Shown one piece after another: positions 53,501-61,710 of a stretch of DNA of 64,000 bases. The stretch spans positions 1 to 64,000 of IMG/VR virus record IMGVR_UViG_3300022200_000032; one strand, written 5' to 3'. The position numbers and the translations under genes are program-made. Within the stretch, counting starts at the first letter, position 1, and each line of letters opens with the position of its first letter. The notes below the pieces were generated by a model. It worked only from the letters and a program-made list of their open reading frames with translations. It was not told where the DNA came from and did not search any database. The stretch comes from a virus.

Positions 53501-53964
53501 TGTTCTTGCCAATCTGGGTTAGTGCGATCGTTCCATTTAACAGTAACATTTGCTAGGCTATTACGATTGTAATCTAGCACAGATTCTGTTGTGCTAACTG
53601 CGGTTACTTTCAGATAACCACGAGCTGCTTGGTTACGCTTTGGTGTATATCCAACTAGTTTTGCTAGATTAACAACGCTATCACGGCGCTCTGCTGTGTC
53701 TAGGAAGTTTTCGCGACTATTTAAATCAACACGGAATGAAAGACTCTGGCCCATAAACGCCATTAAGTCAAGCATAGCTACAAATTCTGATGATTCTACA
53801 AAATCATTAAATGATTCTGGATAGTATTGACGCAGATAATCCACAAAACTTTTACGTAATGTTTCAAAGTTATAACTTTGAAAATCTGCTTCTCGATAAG
53901 TCTGATAGATTCTTTTCCAGTCTTCGATACCAAAAATAGTAGTTTGACGTGAAGTTGTGGCCAT
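50563..53964 (-). CDS. 6: baseplate wedge protein, T4 gp6-like
   Basis: This 1133-residue protein starts with the family's typical region: DWKRIYQTYREADFQSYNFE, then ESFNDFVESSEFVAMLDLMAFMGQSLSFRVDLNSREN and RDSVVNLAKLVGYTPKRNQAA. It joins wedges into the baseplate ring and belongs to the baseplate J-like group. It is longer than T4 gp6 (660 residues), with extra beta-rich insertions in the middle. The C-terminal part (ETFYFSELAAYIHEELGGIIGSV) is conserved. It has its own late promoter and sits between gp25 and the giant protein, the expected order. Confidence 0.88.
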   Translation of the reverse strand: MATTSRQTTIFGIEDWKRIYQTYREADFQSYNFETLRKSFVDYLRQYYPESFNDFVESSEFVAMLDLMAFMGQSLSFRVDLNSRENFLDTAERRDSVVNLAKLVGYTPKRNQAARGYLKVTAVSTTESVLDYNRNSLANVTVKWNDRTNPDWQEQFKTIINAILIDSQTVGNPGNAQNILGVNTSEYTINLAPNLLPVIPFTAQVDGVNMSFEAVSGTSVDKTYIYEAIPRPGGDFNLLYRNDGLGFGSTETGYFFYFKQGSLETREFSLPERIANRTVDINIEGTNNNDVWLYKINSSTGAITEQWTQVENIYGSSSQEEGASRKLFSVSSRANDQITMNFGDGVFSEIPVGTFRSYTRSSNGLEYVINPNEMQNIDISVTYVSRRGRLETATFTLGLQNNISNSRARETIADIKRRAPARYYTQNRMVNGEDYNNFPYTQFSSIIKSKAVNRSNIGASRYLDLVDPTGKYSSINAFGGDGLFYEEFSEAAFGFTFVDKNDIENVIRNQVEPVLAGRQMLHFYYNQYNRKNLEIFGMNWNRSTSLINETTGYFYDADETPISIGSTVGDDRQFVDQNCLIKFVAPTGQYFDRNNRLQTGTPTGPGQRTYLWASVKVLSGDGTNSGAGNDANGLGPVTINNYVPTGAIADEVIPVFNTDLPTALEQSLLAQIELYRDFGLGYNNATGEWYIISANNLDQTSAFALTNAGDTSNLNLDSSWLVKFISTGTTYTVTSRTLNYYFSSVAETRFFYENNQKIYDPKTGKTVNDYIMVLKTNSQPDSNSPLVGEVRLDIIGQTVETDGFVNDFNVEISFADTDDDGVPDDPDFFNTLVAPDVNANNKLVFFEQTVDFDNLERYLPLATSVVNTIYGSQDEIELVKAEYSSGQVFYAYNEDKFFVLTVSNNVRTIAEDTGYISKIGRGDIQFQYKHNSPETRRINPGSTNIIDLYLVTADYYTAYQRYIQDTTATVAEPAQPTTDELTTLYESLNNYKMVSDNMIFNSVEFKPLFGSKAETALQAYIKVVKLENTVVSNSEIKSRVIETINTFFNVDNWDFGETFYFSELAAYIHEELGGIIGSVILLPKDPSKSFGDLYEIGCDANEIFVSAATVNDIQIVDSLTASQLRLTNTSGVV

Positions 53965-53993
53965 GGTATAATACTCTTATTTTATAATCGTAT

Positions 53994-54001
53994 TATTTAT
54001 G
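53994..54001 (-). promoter_or_regulatory. T4-type late promoter for gp6
   Basis: CATAAATA on the minus strand, 29 bases before the gp6 ATG. Six bases upstream is the 12-base element TACGCAGTTTAT (54008-54019). The same element at the same distance precedes the promoter at 63564. Confidence 0.7.
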
Positions 54002-54006
54002 GTAGT

Positions 54007-54026
54007 TATAAACTGCGTAGTTTATA
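54007..54026 (-). repeat. palindrome upstream of the gp6 promoter
   Basis: TATAAACT, a GCGT loop and AGTTTATA give a perfect 8-bp inverted repeat overlapping the gp25 stop codon. It contains the 12-base element shared with 63578-63589. It could be a binding site or an RNA hairpin at the end of the gp25 message. Confidence 0.5.
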
Positions 54027-54396
54027 CAAAAGATGCTGTTTGTGATTCTTCGTCAAATTTAATTTGAAGTACTTCTGGATCTAAACCAGAAACGAATGTC
54101 ACTACCAGTTCTAATATCACACCGCTTGGATCAGTAGTAACAATTATATCATCAATGCTGATCCGTGGATCATAATTTGTTGTGCGTTCAAGTTCTGCCG
54201 TTATTTGTCGTACAATATCTGGTGTGTTTGGTTCAAAAATAAAATTCCATAAACGTGTACCAAATGCTGGGCGTCCAGGCAACTCGCCTTCGCGAATCGA
54301 GAGTGCATTAAGTAGGTCTCGTTTAATTAACTCGCTATCAGTTAATGTAAACTTTTTATATTTGTCTATTGTACTAAACCCTTTAAAACGTGCCAT
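54022..54396 (-). CDS. 25: baseplate wedge protein, T4 gp25-like
   Basis: A 124-residue member of the gp25/lysozyme-like baseplate family. The signature is GRPAFGTRLWNFIFEP (the fGt-x-l-x(4)-FEP pattern), followed by NYDPRISIDDIIV. gp25 is the core wedge protein near the sheath. I start at 54396 (MARFKGFSTIDKYKKF), which fits marine phage homologues. An ATG at 54411 would overlap the preceding gene by 10 bases; neither has a clear ribosome binding site. It is immediately followed by the gp6 promoter. Confidence 0.88.
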   Translation of the reverse strand: MARFKGFSTIDKYKKFTLTDSELIKRDLLNALSIREGELPGRPAFGTRLWNFIFEPNTPDIVRQITAELERTTNYDPRISIDDIIVTTDPSGVILELVVTFVSGLDPEVLQIKFDEESQTASFV

Positions 54397-54401
54397 AATG
54401 T

Positions 54402-55877
54402 TTATATCCATGTACCGGAAGCACCGGTTCCTTTATTATTTACTGTATAACAAGTCCATTTACCACCAGCAGCCTCACATTCTGCCTGTGTTGGGCCAAT
54501 TAATGTTGGATCAGAACATGAACAAACTTCAATCGGTTGATCGCTGGCTACCGCATTACTAAATGTATCTGTTATCCCACTTAACGATGGTAACTGGAAG
54601 TTACTTGCTTGCACAATGCCTGTGTAATTTGGTGATGGTACCTTGGGATTGCCAATTAAATTTGTTACTACATTATCAATACCCGATCGTTGAACGGTTT
54701 GTGTTACTGCCGGTGGTGTAATAGTTACAGGTCCGGAACTACCTCCACCAAACAAGCCACCAATTCCACCTAACAGGCTACCAAAAACATTTCCAAGAGC
54801 ACCGCCGATTGCACCACCAACGCCGCCAATTAAATTTCCAGCAACATCACTAATCGCACTGATTCCTCCGATACTTCCTGCCAGATCGCCTAGACTGCCT
54901 GTTAAACTCCCTGTTAAGTCGCCAAAGATTTCGCCGCCAAGATCTGCAAACCCACCTGTAATTTGCCCTAGTAATTCTCCAGCACCCCCAGTAACAAAAC
55001 TACCCAGGTCCGATCCAAACTGCCCTAACGCATTACCAAAACCGCCCGCAAAATCACCAAGACTACCAGTTATGTCACCAAATCCAATATCTCCAAAACT
55101 AACATCACCTAAACCAACTGTATCTGTTAACCCACCAGTAAAATCTCCGATGTCGCCTGCTACGTTTCCTAATACATCTCCGGTACCGCCTACTATTCCA
55201 TTGATACCGTTGCTAACTATGCTGCTGTCTCCAAGGCTTGGCAGTAGTTTAGTATCAACAAAATCAATCGCATATTGTCCACCACGGCCGGTTAAATCCA
55301 TTGCTGCACCTTGCAGTGGTCCTGGCACATTACCTGAAATCCAATCATTAGCAGCACCTACACCAAATTTAGACGCTACGTTTGTAACGCCTGCTACGAT
55401 GTCTGCATCTTCAAATCCTGTAATCGTGCCAGTTGACTTTAACCCAGACAATGAATTACTCATTATATCTGTTTGTACTGTACTTTGCAGTGATCCATTA
55501 CTTAATAGCGTGTCTACCGCGGTAATTCCTTCCTTGCCTGTCCAAACATTTGGGCTATTTAAAACTGTTTCGAGTTGGGCAGGATCATCAAGAAAACGTT
55601 CTACTGTTCCTGGTTTAATATAATTGTTATCTTCAAGCGCCTGTGCTGAAATTCCGTACTTACCTACTCCGGCTCCAAGAACACTTTCTGCTGTGCTTCC
55701 GGTTTGTGAAACAATTCTGTTAGTCATTTCATCAACGGTTAAACTGTTAGCACTTGCAACAGACTTTGATTGTTGGGCCATAACTGTGCCCAACTGATCA
55801 GCAGTTATTGATCCCAGCCCTTCTGTGATTCTGTCTTGTTTTGCTAGATCTGATATTTCAACACCGAGAATTGCCAT
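54402..55877 (-). CDS. glycine-rich virion structural protein (491 aa)
   Basis: The N-terminal 200 residues are helical and resemble a structural protein I know from marine T4-like phages (KEGITAVDTLLSNGSLQ). Residues about 205-385 are a Gly/Asp/Leu-rich repetitive region (GDIGDFTGGLTD, GSLGDLAGSIGG), likely an extended or collagen-like segment. The C-terminal 60 residues hold a Cys-containing motif CSCSDPTLIGPTQAECEAAGG with KWTC. It is coupled to the gp5 gene by TAATG. It may form a linker or spike accessory at the baseplate hub. Confidence 0.7.
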   Translation of the reverse strand: MAILGVEISDLAKQDRITEGLGSITADQLGTVMAQQSKSVASANSLTVDEMTNRIVSQTGSTAESVLGAGVGKYGISAQALEDNNYIKPGTVERFLDDPAQLETVLNSPNVWTGKEGITAVDTLLSNGSLQSTVQTDIMSNSLSGLKSTGTITGFEDADIVAGVTNVASKFGVGAANDWISGNVPGPLQGAAMDLTGRGGQYAIDFVDTKLLPSLGDSSIVSNGINGIVGGTGDVLGNVAGDIGDFTGGLTDTVGLGDVSFGDIGFGDITGSLGDFAGGFGNALGQFGSDLGSFVTGGAGELLGQITGGFADLGGEIFGDLTGSLTGSLGDLAGSIGGISAISDVAGNLIGGVGGAIGGALGNVFGSLLGGIGGLFGGGSSGPVTITPPAVTQTVQRSGIDNVVTNLIGNPKVPSPNYTGIVQASNFQLPSLSGITDTFSNAVASDQPIEVCSCSDPTLIGPTQAECEAAGGKWTCYTVNNKGTGASGTWI

Positions 55878-57403
55878 TATTCATTCCTCACAGGAATATT
55901 ATTACTAAGTGAATTCATTTTATCAACCACCGCTTGATCTGCTGCAACAGATGTTGTGCCTCCAGCATCAAACTCGACATTAGTTGCTACACCTTTATTA
56001 TGATGCGGATATGGTTCATGAGTTGGTGCTCTGGTTACGATACTTTCAAGATCACCTTCTGTTGATGTCCATCCCGTGCTACCATGATTTACATCTGGCA
56101 ATGTTGTGCGTGTTCCATAAATTCCCGGACTGGTTGGTAGTGCCGGTCCTGTGTTTAACAATACAAGCGCACCCTTAACGCTGGTTGGTCCCACGGCACT
56201 TAAACTTGCCGCGGTTGTACCAGCGAGTGCTAACATACCATCAGACTTAACATTGATTTTGCTGTTACTGTTAATAGATACCATTTTGTCGCCAATTAAA
56301 CTCAGTACTTCTTCACCTTCGACAAATGTTGCTTTTTTACCATGCAACGCTGCTGTTACACCACCATATAAATTTAAACTCTGATCAGCGTGAATGTTTA
56401 CATCACCCTGTGAACGCAAGTTAATAGAGTTAGCAGCATACATATCAATGGTGCCTTCTTTGCCTAACTCTACCCATGATTGACCATTTGCATGCATTAT
56501 GTGCAAACAGTTACCATCGTCGCTTAGTGTGATTTGATGTCCTTTTGCAGTACGAATGCGTACCAAATTATCATTGCCTGTGATGTCTCCATCGTCCATG
56601 ATAAATGAATGTCCGCCACGACGCCCGACCACTTCCAGATCATCTTGTGTTACACCACCACTTGCGAAACTTTGTCTAATATTGTATTCTGAAATACCTG
56701 ATTTATAAATTGGACGCCCGGGTGTTAAGATGCCAAATACATTACTTGGAGATTCCCTGTAAGCACTTGATCCAATTGGTCCGCGTACTCTATCATTAAT
56801 AACACCTTGTTGATACATTGTTGCTGCGGTCACAGCATGAACTGGTCTGGGAGCAGCAAATGCCTGGTTGTTTTCTCTGATCTGTTTGTTTTCCACATTC
56901 ATTTCTGCAACTGGCAGACGTGTTGCTCCAGCGAATCGTTGTGCTTGTTCTTCATTATCTGTTACGAATGCCGCACTAGCACCTACCGCAGGAACCATGT
57001 GCATTAAGTCTGGATCCGGAATACTACCAAAGTAATAACCTTGATTTGGATCTCCTTGCACAAAAATGCACATTACTTTAATTCCAACATCAGGAACAGT
57101 AAACCACATGCCATATGAGTTAGAATTGCCTTCGCCGTTACCTTTTCCAAACCCATCACTGGTACCAGCATGGGGAGTATTACCAAAAAACGGACTCATA
57201 TAACGCACTGTGCGCCAACTTGACGAATCTTCTCGATCTTGACCGCCAAGCTCTGGAATGTATACCTGTATACGCCCAATGCGTGCTGGGTCCCTGTTAT
57301 TCATTACTTCGCCAATAAAAGGACCAGGATCACTAGGGAATCCACCACGTTCTATTTTGTAGTTACTTGGGCGTCCTCGGGTACGTTGTATATTCTCTGC
57401 CAT
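55877..57403 (-). CDS. 5: baseplate hub / tail spike protein, T4 gp5-like without lysozyme domain
   Basis: The N-terminal part (PGPFIGEVMNNRDPARIGRIQVYIPELGG) is the OB-fold hub domain of gp5/VgrG proteins. GMWFTVPDVGIKVMCIF continues it. The middle and C-terminus show strand repeats typical of the spike beta-helix (RIRTAKGHQITLSDDGN, INLRSQGDVNIHADQSLNLYGG). The T4 lysozyme insert is absent, as in cyanophages. It is 508 residues. It would form the central membrane-piercing spike. Confidence 0.85.
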   Translation of the reverse strand: MAENIQRTRGRPSNYKIERGGFPSDPGPFIGEVMNNRDPARIGRIQVYIPELGGQDREDSSSWRTVRYMSPFFGNTPHAGTSDGFGKGNGEGNSNSYGMWFTVPDVGIKVMCIFVQGDPNQGYYFGSIPDPDLMHMVPAVGASAAFVTDNEEQAQRFAGATRLPVAEMNVENKQIRENNQAFAAPRPVHAVTAATMYQQGVINDRVRGPIGSSAYRESPSNVFGILTPGRPIYKSGISEYNIRQSFASGGVTQDDLEVVGRRGGHSFIMDDGDITGNDNLVRIRTAKGHQITLSDDGNCLHIMHANGQSWVELGKEGTIDMYAANSINLRSQGDVNIHADQSLNLYGGVTAALHGKKATFVEGEEVLSLIGDKMVSINSNSKINVKSDGMLALAGTTAASLSAVGPTSVKGALVLLNTGPALPTSPGIYGTRTTLPDVNHGSTGWTSTEGDLESIVTRAPTHEPYPHHNKGVATNVEFDAGGTTSVAADQAVVDKMNSLSNNIPVRNE

Positions 57404-57413
57404 TGTTTACCTA

Positions 57414-60400
57414 TTATAAATCTAAAAATGGGTCTGGATTGCTCTGACGTTCGTAGGCCTGATTAAAATAATCCATGGTTTGTTTAATTTGTGATGGTAA
57501 TGTTCCTGGATCAAACTCCTTGAGTTTACCATCTTGACCATACACACCAATCACTGTTTGTGTAATATTTCCTGAGTTGTCAATGTCGACTTTCTTACGA
57601 ACTTTAGCGTCATAGTATGGATCGTAATCTTCAATATATCTTGGTTTAAATCCTTTCTTCTCTTGTGCGTATTTAATAGCGCGAATGTTACTGTCGTAAG
57701 CATCTTGGGTGTTGGCATTAAATTCTATACCATTATAATTAAATGTGTTGTTACCAAGTGCCTGTGCGCCGGCAGTATTATTGACCGTTTCAGCACGTGC
57801 GGCCGGTGGAGGAGGCACAGGATTAGAGAACTCAGGTTCTGCTTGTGGTTCTGTCGTGCCATTAACTACAACATCATGTGCTGGATCAGCTGGTGTTGTT
57901 GGTTGTGGTGTAGGCGGATCAGAGGTTGCATCAGGGGTGAGTAATGGAACAGTACTATTTGTCGCTGCTGTATCACCAGTATTGTTAGGTGCTAACATTA
58001 ACTCTTGTTCATCAAATGCTTGCTCAAATTCAACATCAGTGATTTCACCACTTGGTGACGTAATTGGCTGCGTATTGACTACACTTGGTGTATTTAGGTC
58101 AGCCTCATCAATGTCATCACGCTCTTGTGCAGCCATGTCTCTAGCATATTGATATCCAGCATCATATTCTTCATAATCTGTATCTTGTGCTTCTAGGTTA
58201 GTAGCAACAACGGATTGACGATATTTTGCATCAACATCGATAGCAAGTGTTCCATCAGCTAATCGTTCTGCATCTTTGTCATCTCTCCAGGTCATTAATG
58301 TCCCTTTGAGGGTTTGTTTAAATTCACCATTGTGTAATAATGTTGTAATTTCATTTGCACGATATGCCAGGACAACTGTAGCTGTTGCACCAGATATGTC
58401 AACTACACCTTTGTTAGGATTGTTATATCCAATATTTTGTAAGCCGGTATCCTGATAATCCGCTGGTGTATTATATTCAACAGAAAAATATATTTCTGAT
58501 GCATCATAATTTACACTTCCATCTGGCAAGAACGGAGAGTTACCAACTTTCTGTTTGCTTATTTTAGGTGAATAGAAAACTTCGCTTTGTGCAATCCAGT
58601 CTGGGTCTCCAACGATGGTAAGTTCGGCCATTGCCATATCAGCAGGACTATATAACACGCTTGCTGCACTGGATGTTGCTTCGCTAGATTTATTAACACC
58701 ACCAAGATTTGTTTCATTTGACCGAGGCATATAAAAGTTTTTGGTTACATGTATTGTATTAATTTCCACAGGATTAGTTAAACGTTCCGGTCCAAACTGC
58801 TGAAAATACAAATAATTAAAATCTTGCCTGAAATCTATAATTTCAGTATTTTCTCCAGTGAACCAATATGGATAACGTTTGTGTACTCCTCTATAATATG
58901 CACCAGGGAAGTATGGACTTTTGACATCACCAACACCATAACGCTTAATAGTATATTTGATATTATATGCATAATCCATTGTTTGTGGATTAATTTTATC
59001 TGATCTCGGTGTTACTGTTGTTACAACTTTAAACCATTGAAATACCTTGCTGGACCCTTCTTTAACAATGGGTTTACCGGTGCGTTTGTCAACGTCAATG
59101 TTTCGTTGTGCTGTTACAAATTCACTTTCGCGCACCACTAATTCAATTGCCTGAATAATACTTGTGCCTGCTGGTAGACTTTTACGCCCTTGATTTTTGT
59201 CAACGCGATCAGTGTTTGGTGCGGTTGGGTTTGTTTTATCTGAAGGCATAGCAGATTGGTTTTTATCGACATTCTGATCTACAACCACTTTCTTAGTGTC
59301 GATCTCGGACCCTTCTTCTACCTCAATAATATATTTGTTGGCAAACTCTTTTCCATAGGCACGTTCGCTCTCAGCATTTAGTGCATTGGCCAAACCAGTA
59401 TAAATTGAAAGATTTGCCTGGGTTGTAATATCATCTCTTCGCTGATCAAATTCTTCAGGGAAATATTCTTCGCCTGCGCCACCAATACCCAAGATGCTCC
59501 CCACTGTGCCACCTTGCAGTTCAATGTTGAATGGTAACGCACCATGTGTTCCGATCTGTGAGTAAAAGCTCATCGGAGTAGCACACGTGCAGCGATATTC
59601 GATCATTTCTGCCGCCATTGAAAATGTAATTCCAGTAAAAATGAATGGTATAAACTTTTCGCTAAACGCACGAGCATCAGAGGTGGGCTCTGCTTTTGAA
59701 ATTTTTGAACCATCAACTAAATTACCGTATTCGTCATATCCGTAAAAACGAATAACCATCAGATAATTTTGTGCTGCATAATTGATCTTATCTGACGGAA
59801 ACCCTTTGCTTATTTTATAATCTTTAACTGCTTTATGTAAACTATCTAAAAACGTCAGCCCATTAGGTTCTCTGACAGTAAAACTCATCTCAAATGAATT
59901 ATGTACAGATTGGGTTGATGTACCAGATATTAATCCTTTGATCTCAATATTATCAAGATAAAAGTCTAAATGAAAATTAGGATCCCTTAGTGCTCCATAT
60001 GTTCCTGTACCAACACTTGCTGCACCACCACTTTGCATTAATAATGGAAGCCCAGCAACGCTTTTGATGCCTTGATTATAAATTCTATCCATCGCTGGTT
60101 TATCAAGCATGTAAAGGCTGATTGCATATGTCATTGTGGCAAACCCTTTAAATGGGTTTGGTTTTGCCACAATCTTTTCTAAAAATTCTTTTGGAATCGG
60201 ACTTGCGCCATCTGATCCACGTGCAACATTTGGGTCAGAAACAGCATCTTGCTCAGGTGCAATTGGTTCTTCCTTATTTGGCCCATAAACTTCTGGACCA
60301 ACACCAATCGGAAGTGTTCCTGCACCAGTGCCCAACCCATTGCCTGGTAATGCCGCATCTTCAGCTAATGCAAGTTGATCAATATCTGCTGGTTGAGCAT

Positions 60401-61409
60401 TCGTTTCTCCGCCTTGAATTCTGCCATCAGTAATCAATCCATCTGTATCAATATTTGCATCTTCAGGATTACCTAAATATTCTGCAGGTTCTGATTGCAG
60501 TAGTTCTCCGGTACTGACCGACGGTGGGGTAAATGCAGATCCGTCCTGTGTTTCATTCTGTAATACTATTGTATCTGTATTTCCAGCCACATGTGGCATA
60601 AGCGTCGCTGATGACCCAGGTTCCATTACAACTTCTGTGTTTGGTGGTAACACAGCGACGCCACCGGTGGTCACAACATAGTCACCATTTGCTGCTTGTT
60701 GCACTCCGGTACCAAGTTTTACTTCTGTTGCAGTATCTGGTGTAATTTGCAACGTTCCATCAGAGGTCAATCGTACTTGTGATGCTGGTCCAACCTCGAT
60801 GCTACCCGTGGTTGTGTTAAATTCTGTAGCTCGGGTGGGAGCAAACACAGCCTGAGCTGTATCAGGCTGTACTGTAATGTTACCTAAAGCTGGATTAGAG
60901 TCATAATTGGCGTTAATTGCGCTGCCTGGCATTGCGACTGAAACTGGAGTTGAGCCAGTGCTGAAACTTGGTAATGCTGCACTAGCATTGTAACTGGGTG
61001 CAAGCTCTGGTGTAATTGCCTCGGTGGACTCCCCAGTAAACGTATAAGTATTCGCATTTTCAGGAAGCCCTGGCACTGCTGTATTTGGTGTAGGAGGTGG
61101 CAATACACCAGTTGGTCGCGAAATTGTTGTAGGCGGTACATTCACGTTACCGACTGCGTTAGATGATGCAGGTGTAGCACCTGATAGTGGATTGTAATTT
61201 GATCGTGTGAAATTAAACCCGTTTAAATTAACAACAGTTTCTCCTGACGGCCATCGTTTTGCTTCAAGTGGTCGTCCAGCAGTTGTAAAATCTCCTGCTT
61301 TGGTTGGGAGATTTTCAAACAAAACGTTGTAGTAAAGATCACCGTTTGGATCAACGTAAAAGTTCTTGTTATCTACGTTTCCGGCACCTGAAATCGTAAT
61401 ATTTGCCAC
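57414..61409 (-). CDS. large virion structural protein, baseplate-associated (1331 aa)
   Basis: Residues about 70-430 are Pro/Thr/Ala-rich with low complexity. A structured region follows (FKGFATMTYAISLYMLDKP, QNYLMVIRFYGYDEYGNLVDG, EFVTAQRNIDVDKRTGK), of a type I know from T4-like marine phage virions. The C-terminus is acidic and again low in complexity, ending with a short ordered segment. The start codon is GTG at 61409, with AGGG 7 bases upstream and a single base after the gp53 stop. Its place between gp53 and gp5 suggests a hub or hub-wedge connector, possibly serving as gp27; that is inference. Confidence 0.72.
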   Translation of the reverse strand: MANITISGAGNVDNKNFYVDPNGDLYYNVLFENLPTKAGDFTTAGRPLEAKRWPSGETVVNLNGFNFTRSNYNPLSGATPASSNAVGNVNVPPTTISRPTGVLPPPTPNTAVPGLPENANTYTFTGESTEAITPELAPSYNASAALPSFSTGSTPVSVAMPGSAINANYDSNPALGNITVQPDTAQAVFAPTRATEFNTTTGSIEVGPASQVRLTSDGTLQITPDTATEVKLGTGVQQAANGDYVVTTGGVAVLPPNTEVVMEPGSSATLMPHVAGNTDTIVLQNETQDGSAFTPPSVSTGELLQSEPAEYLGNPEDANIDTDGLITDGRIQGGETNAQPADIDQLALAEDAALPGNGLGTGAGTLPIGVGPEVYGPNKEEPIAPEQDAVSDPNVARGSDGASPIPKEFLEKIVAKPNPFKGFATMTYAISLYMLDKPAMDRIYNQGIKSVAGLPLLMQSGGAASVGTGTYGALRDPNFHLDFYLDNIEIKGLISGTSTQSVHNSFEMSFTVREPNGLTFLDSLHKAVKDYKISKGFPSDKINYAAQNYLMVIRFYGYDEYGNLVDGSKISKAEPTSDARAFSEKFIPFIFTGITFSMAAEMIEYRCTCATPMSFYSQIGTHGALPFNIELQGGTVGSILGIGGAGEEYFPEEFDQRRDDITTQANLSIYTGLANALNAESERAYGKEFANKYIIEVEEGSEIDTKKVVVDQNVDKNQSAMPSDKTNPTAPNTDRVDKNQGRKSLPAGTSIIQAIELVVRESEFVTAQRNIDVDKRTGKPIVKEGSSKVFQWFKVVTTVTPRSDKINPQTMDYAYNIKYTIKRYGVGDVKSPYFPGAYYRGVHKRYPYWFTGENTEIIDFRQDFNYLYFQQFGPERLTNPVEINTIHVTKNFYMPRSNETNLGGVNKSSEATSSAASVLYSPADMAMAELTIVGDPDWIAQSEVFYSPKISKQKVGNSPFLPDGSVNYDASEIYFSVEYNTPADYQDTGLQNIGYNNPNKGVVDISGATATVVLAYRANEITTLLHNGEFKQTLKGTLMTWRDDKDAERLADGTLAIDVDAKYRQSVVATNLEAQDTDYEEYDAGYQYARDMAAQERDDIDEADLNTPSVVNTQPITSPSGEITDVEFEQAFDEQELMLAPNNTGDTAATNSTVPLLTPDATSDPPTPQPTTPADPAHDVVVNGTTEPQAEPEFSNPVPPPPAARAETVNNTAGAQALGNNTFNYNGIEFNANTQDAYDSNIRAIKYAQEKKGFKPRYIEDYDPYYDAKVRKKVDIDNSGNITQTVIGVYGQDGKLKEFDPGTLPSQIKQTMDYFNQAYERQSNPDPFLDL

Positions 61410-61410
61410 G

Positions 61411-61710
61411 TTAGAACCCTAATGCTTCTCGTAATGTTTCCAGTGCGGGTAAATAAATTTGTGTGCCAATCCTAAAATCATAAAGTGGATCAACAAGAGT
61501 GTTTGGATTGCGTTGTGCAAATACCCACCATAGTTCACTGTTTCCATACAAATCATGTGCCAATAAATCAGGACGTAAATTATATACCTGATTAATTGTA
61601 AACAGTCGATCATCTGACTTTTTTGGTATCTTTCGATTGACCATTAAATCTAAATAGAACTCATTGTTGCGAGTTTCATAATATGGACTTGTTGCTGTAT
61701 ATGATGCCAT
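61411..61710 (-). CDS. 53: baseplate wedge protein, T4 gp53-like
   Basis: A 99-residue protein with the family core INQVYNLRPDLLAHDLYGNS and ELWWVFAQRNPNTLVDPLYDF, ending in a LysM-like GTQIYLP segment. gp53 joins neighbouring wedges. I start at 61710 (MASYTATSPYY), where TAATG overlaps the preceding stop by one base and AAAGG lies upstream; the frame extends two codons further to a TTG. Confidence 0.88.
   Translation of the reverse strand: MASYTATSPYYETRNNEFYLDLMVNRKIPKKSDDRLFTINQVYNLRPDLLAHDLYGNSELWWVFAQRNPNTLVDPLYDFRIGTQIYLPALETLREALGF

Noticed and set aside
55072-55623. Plus-strand reading frame opposite the glycine-rich structural gene
   Set aside because: Its Pro/Ser-rich composition is the reverse complement of a Gly-rich coding region; there is no start signal or family match.
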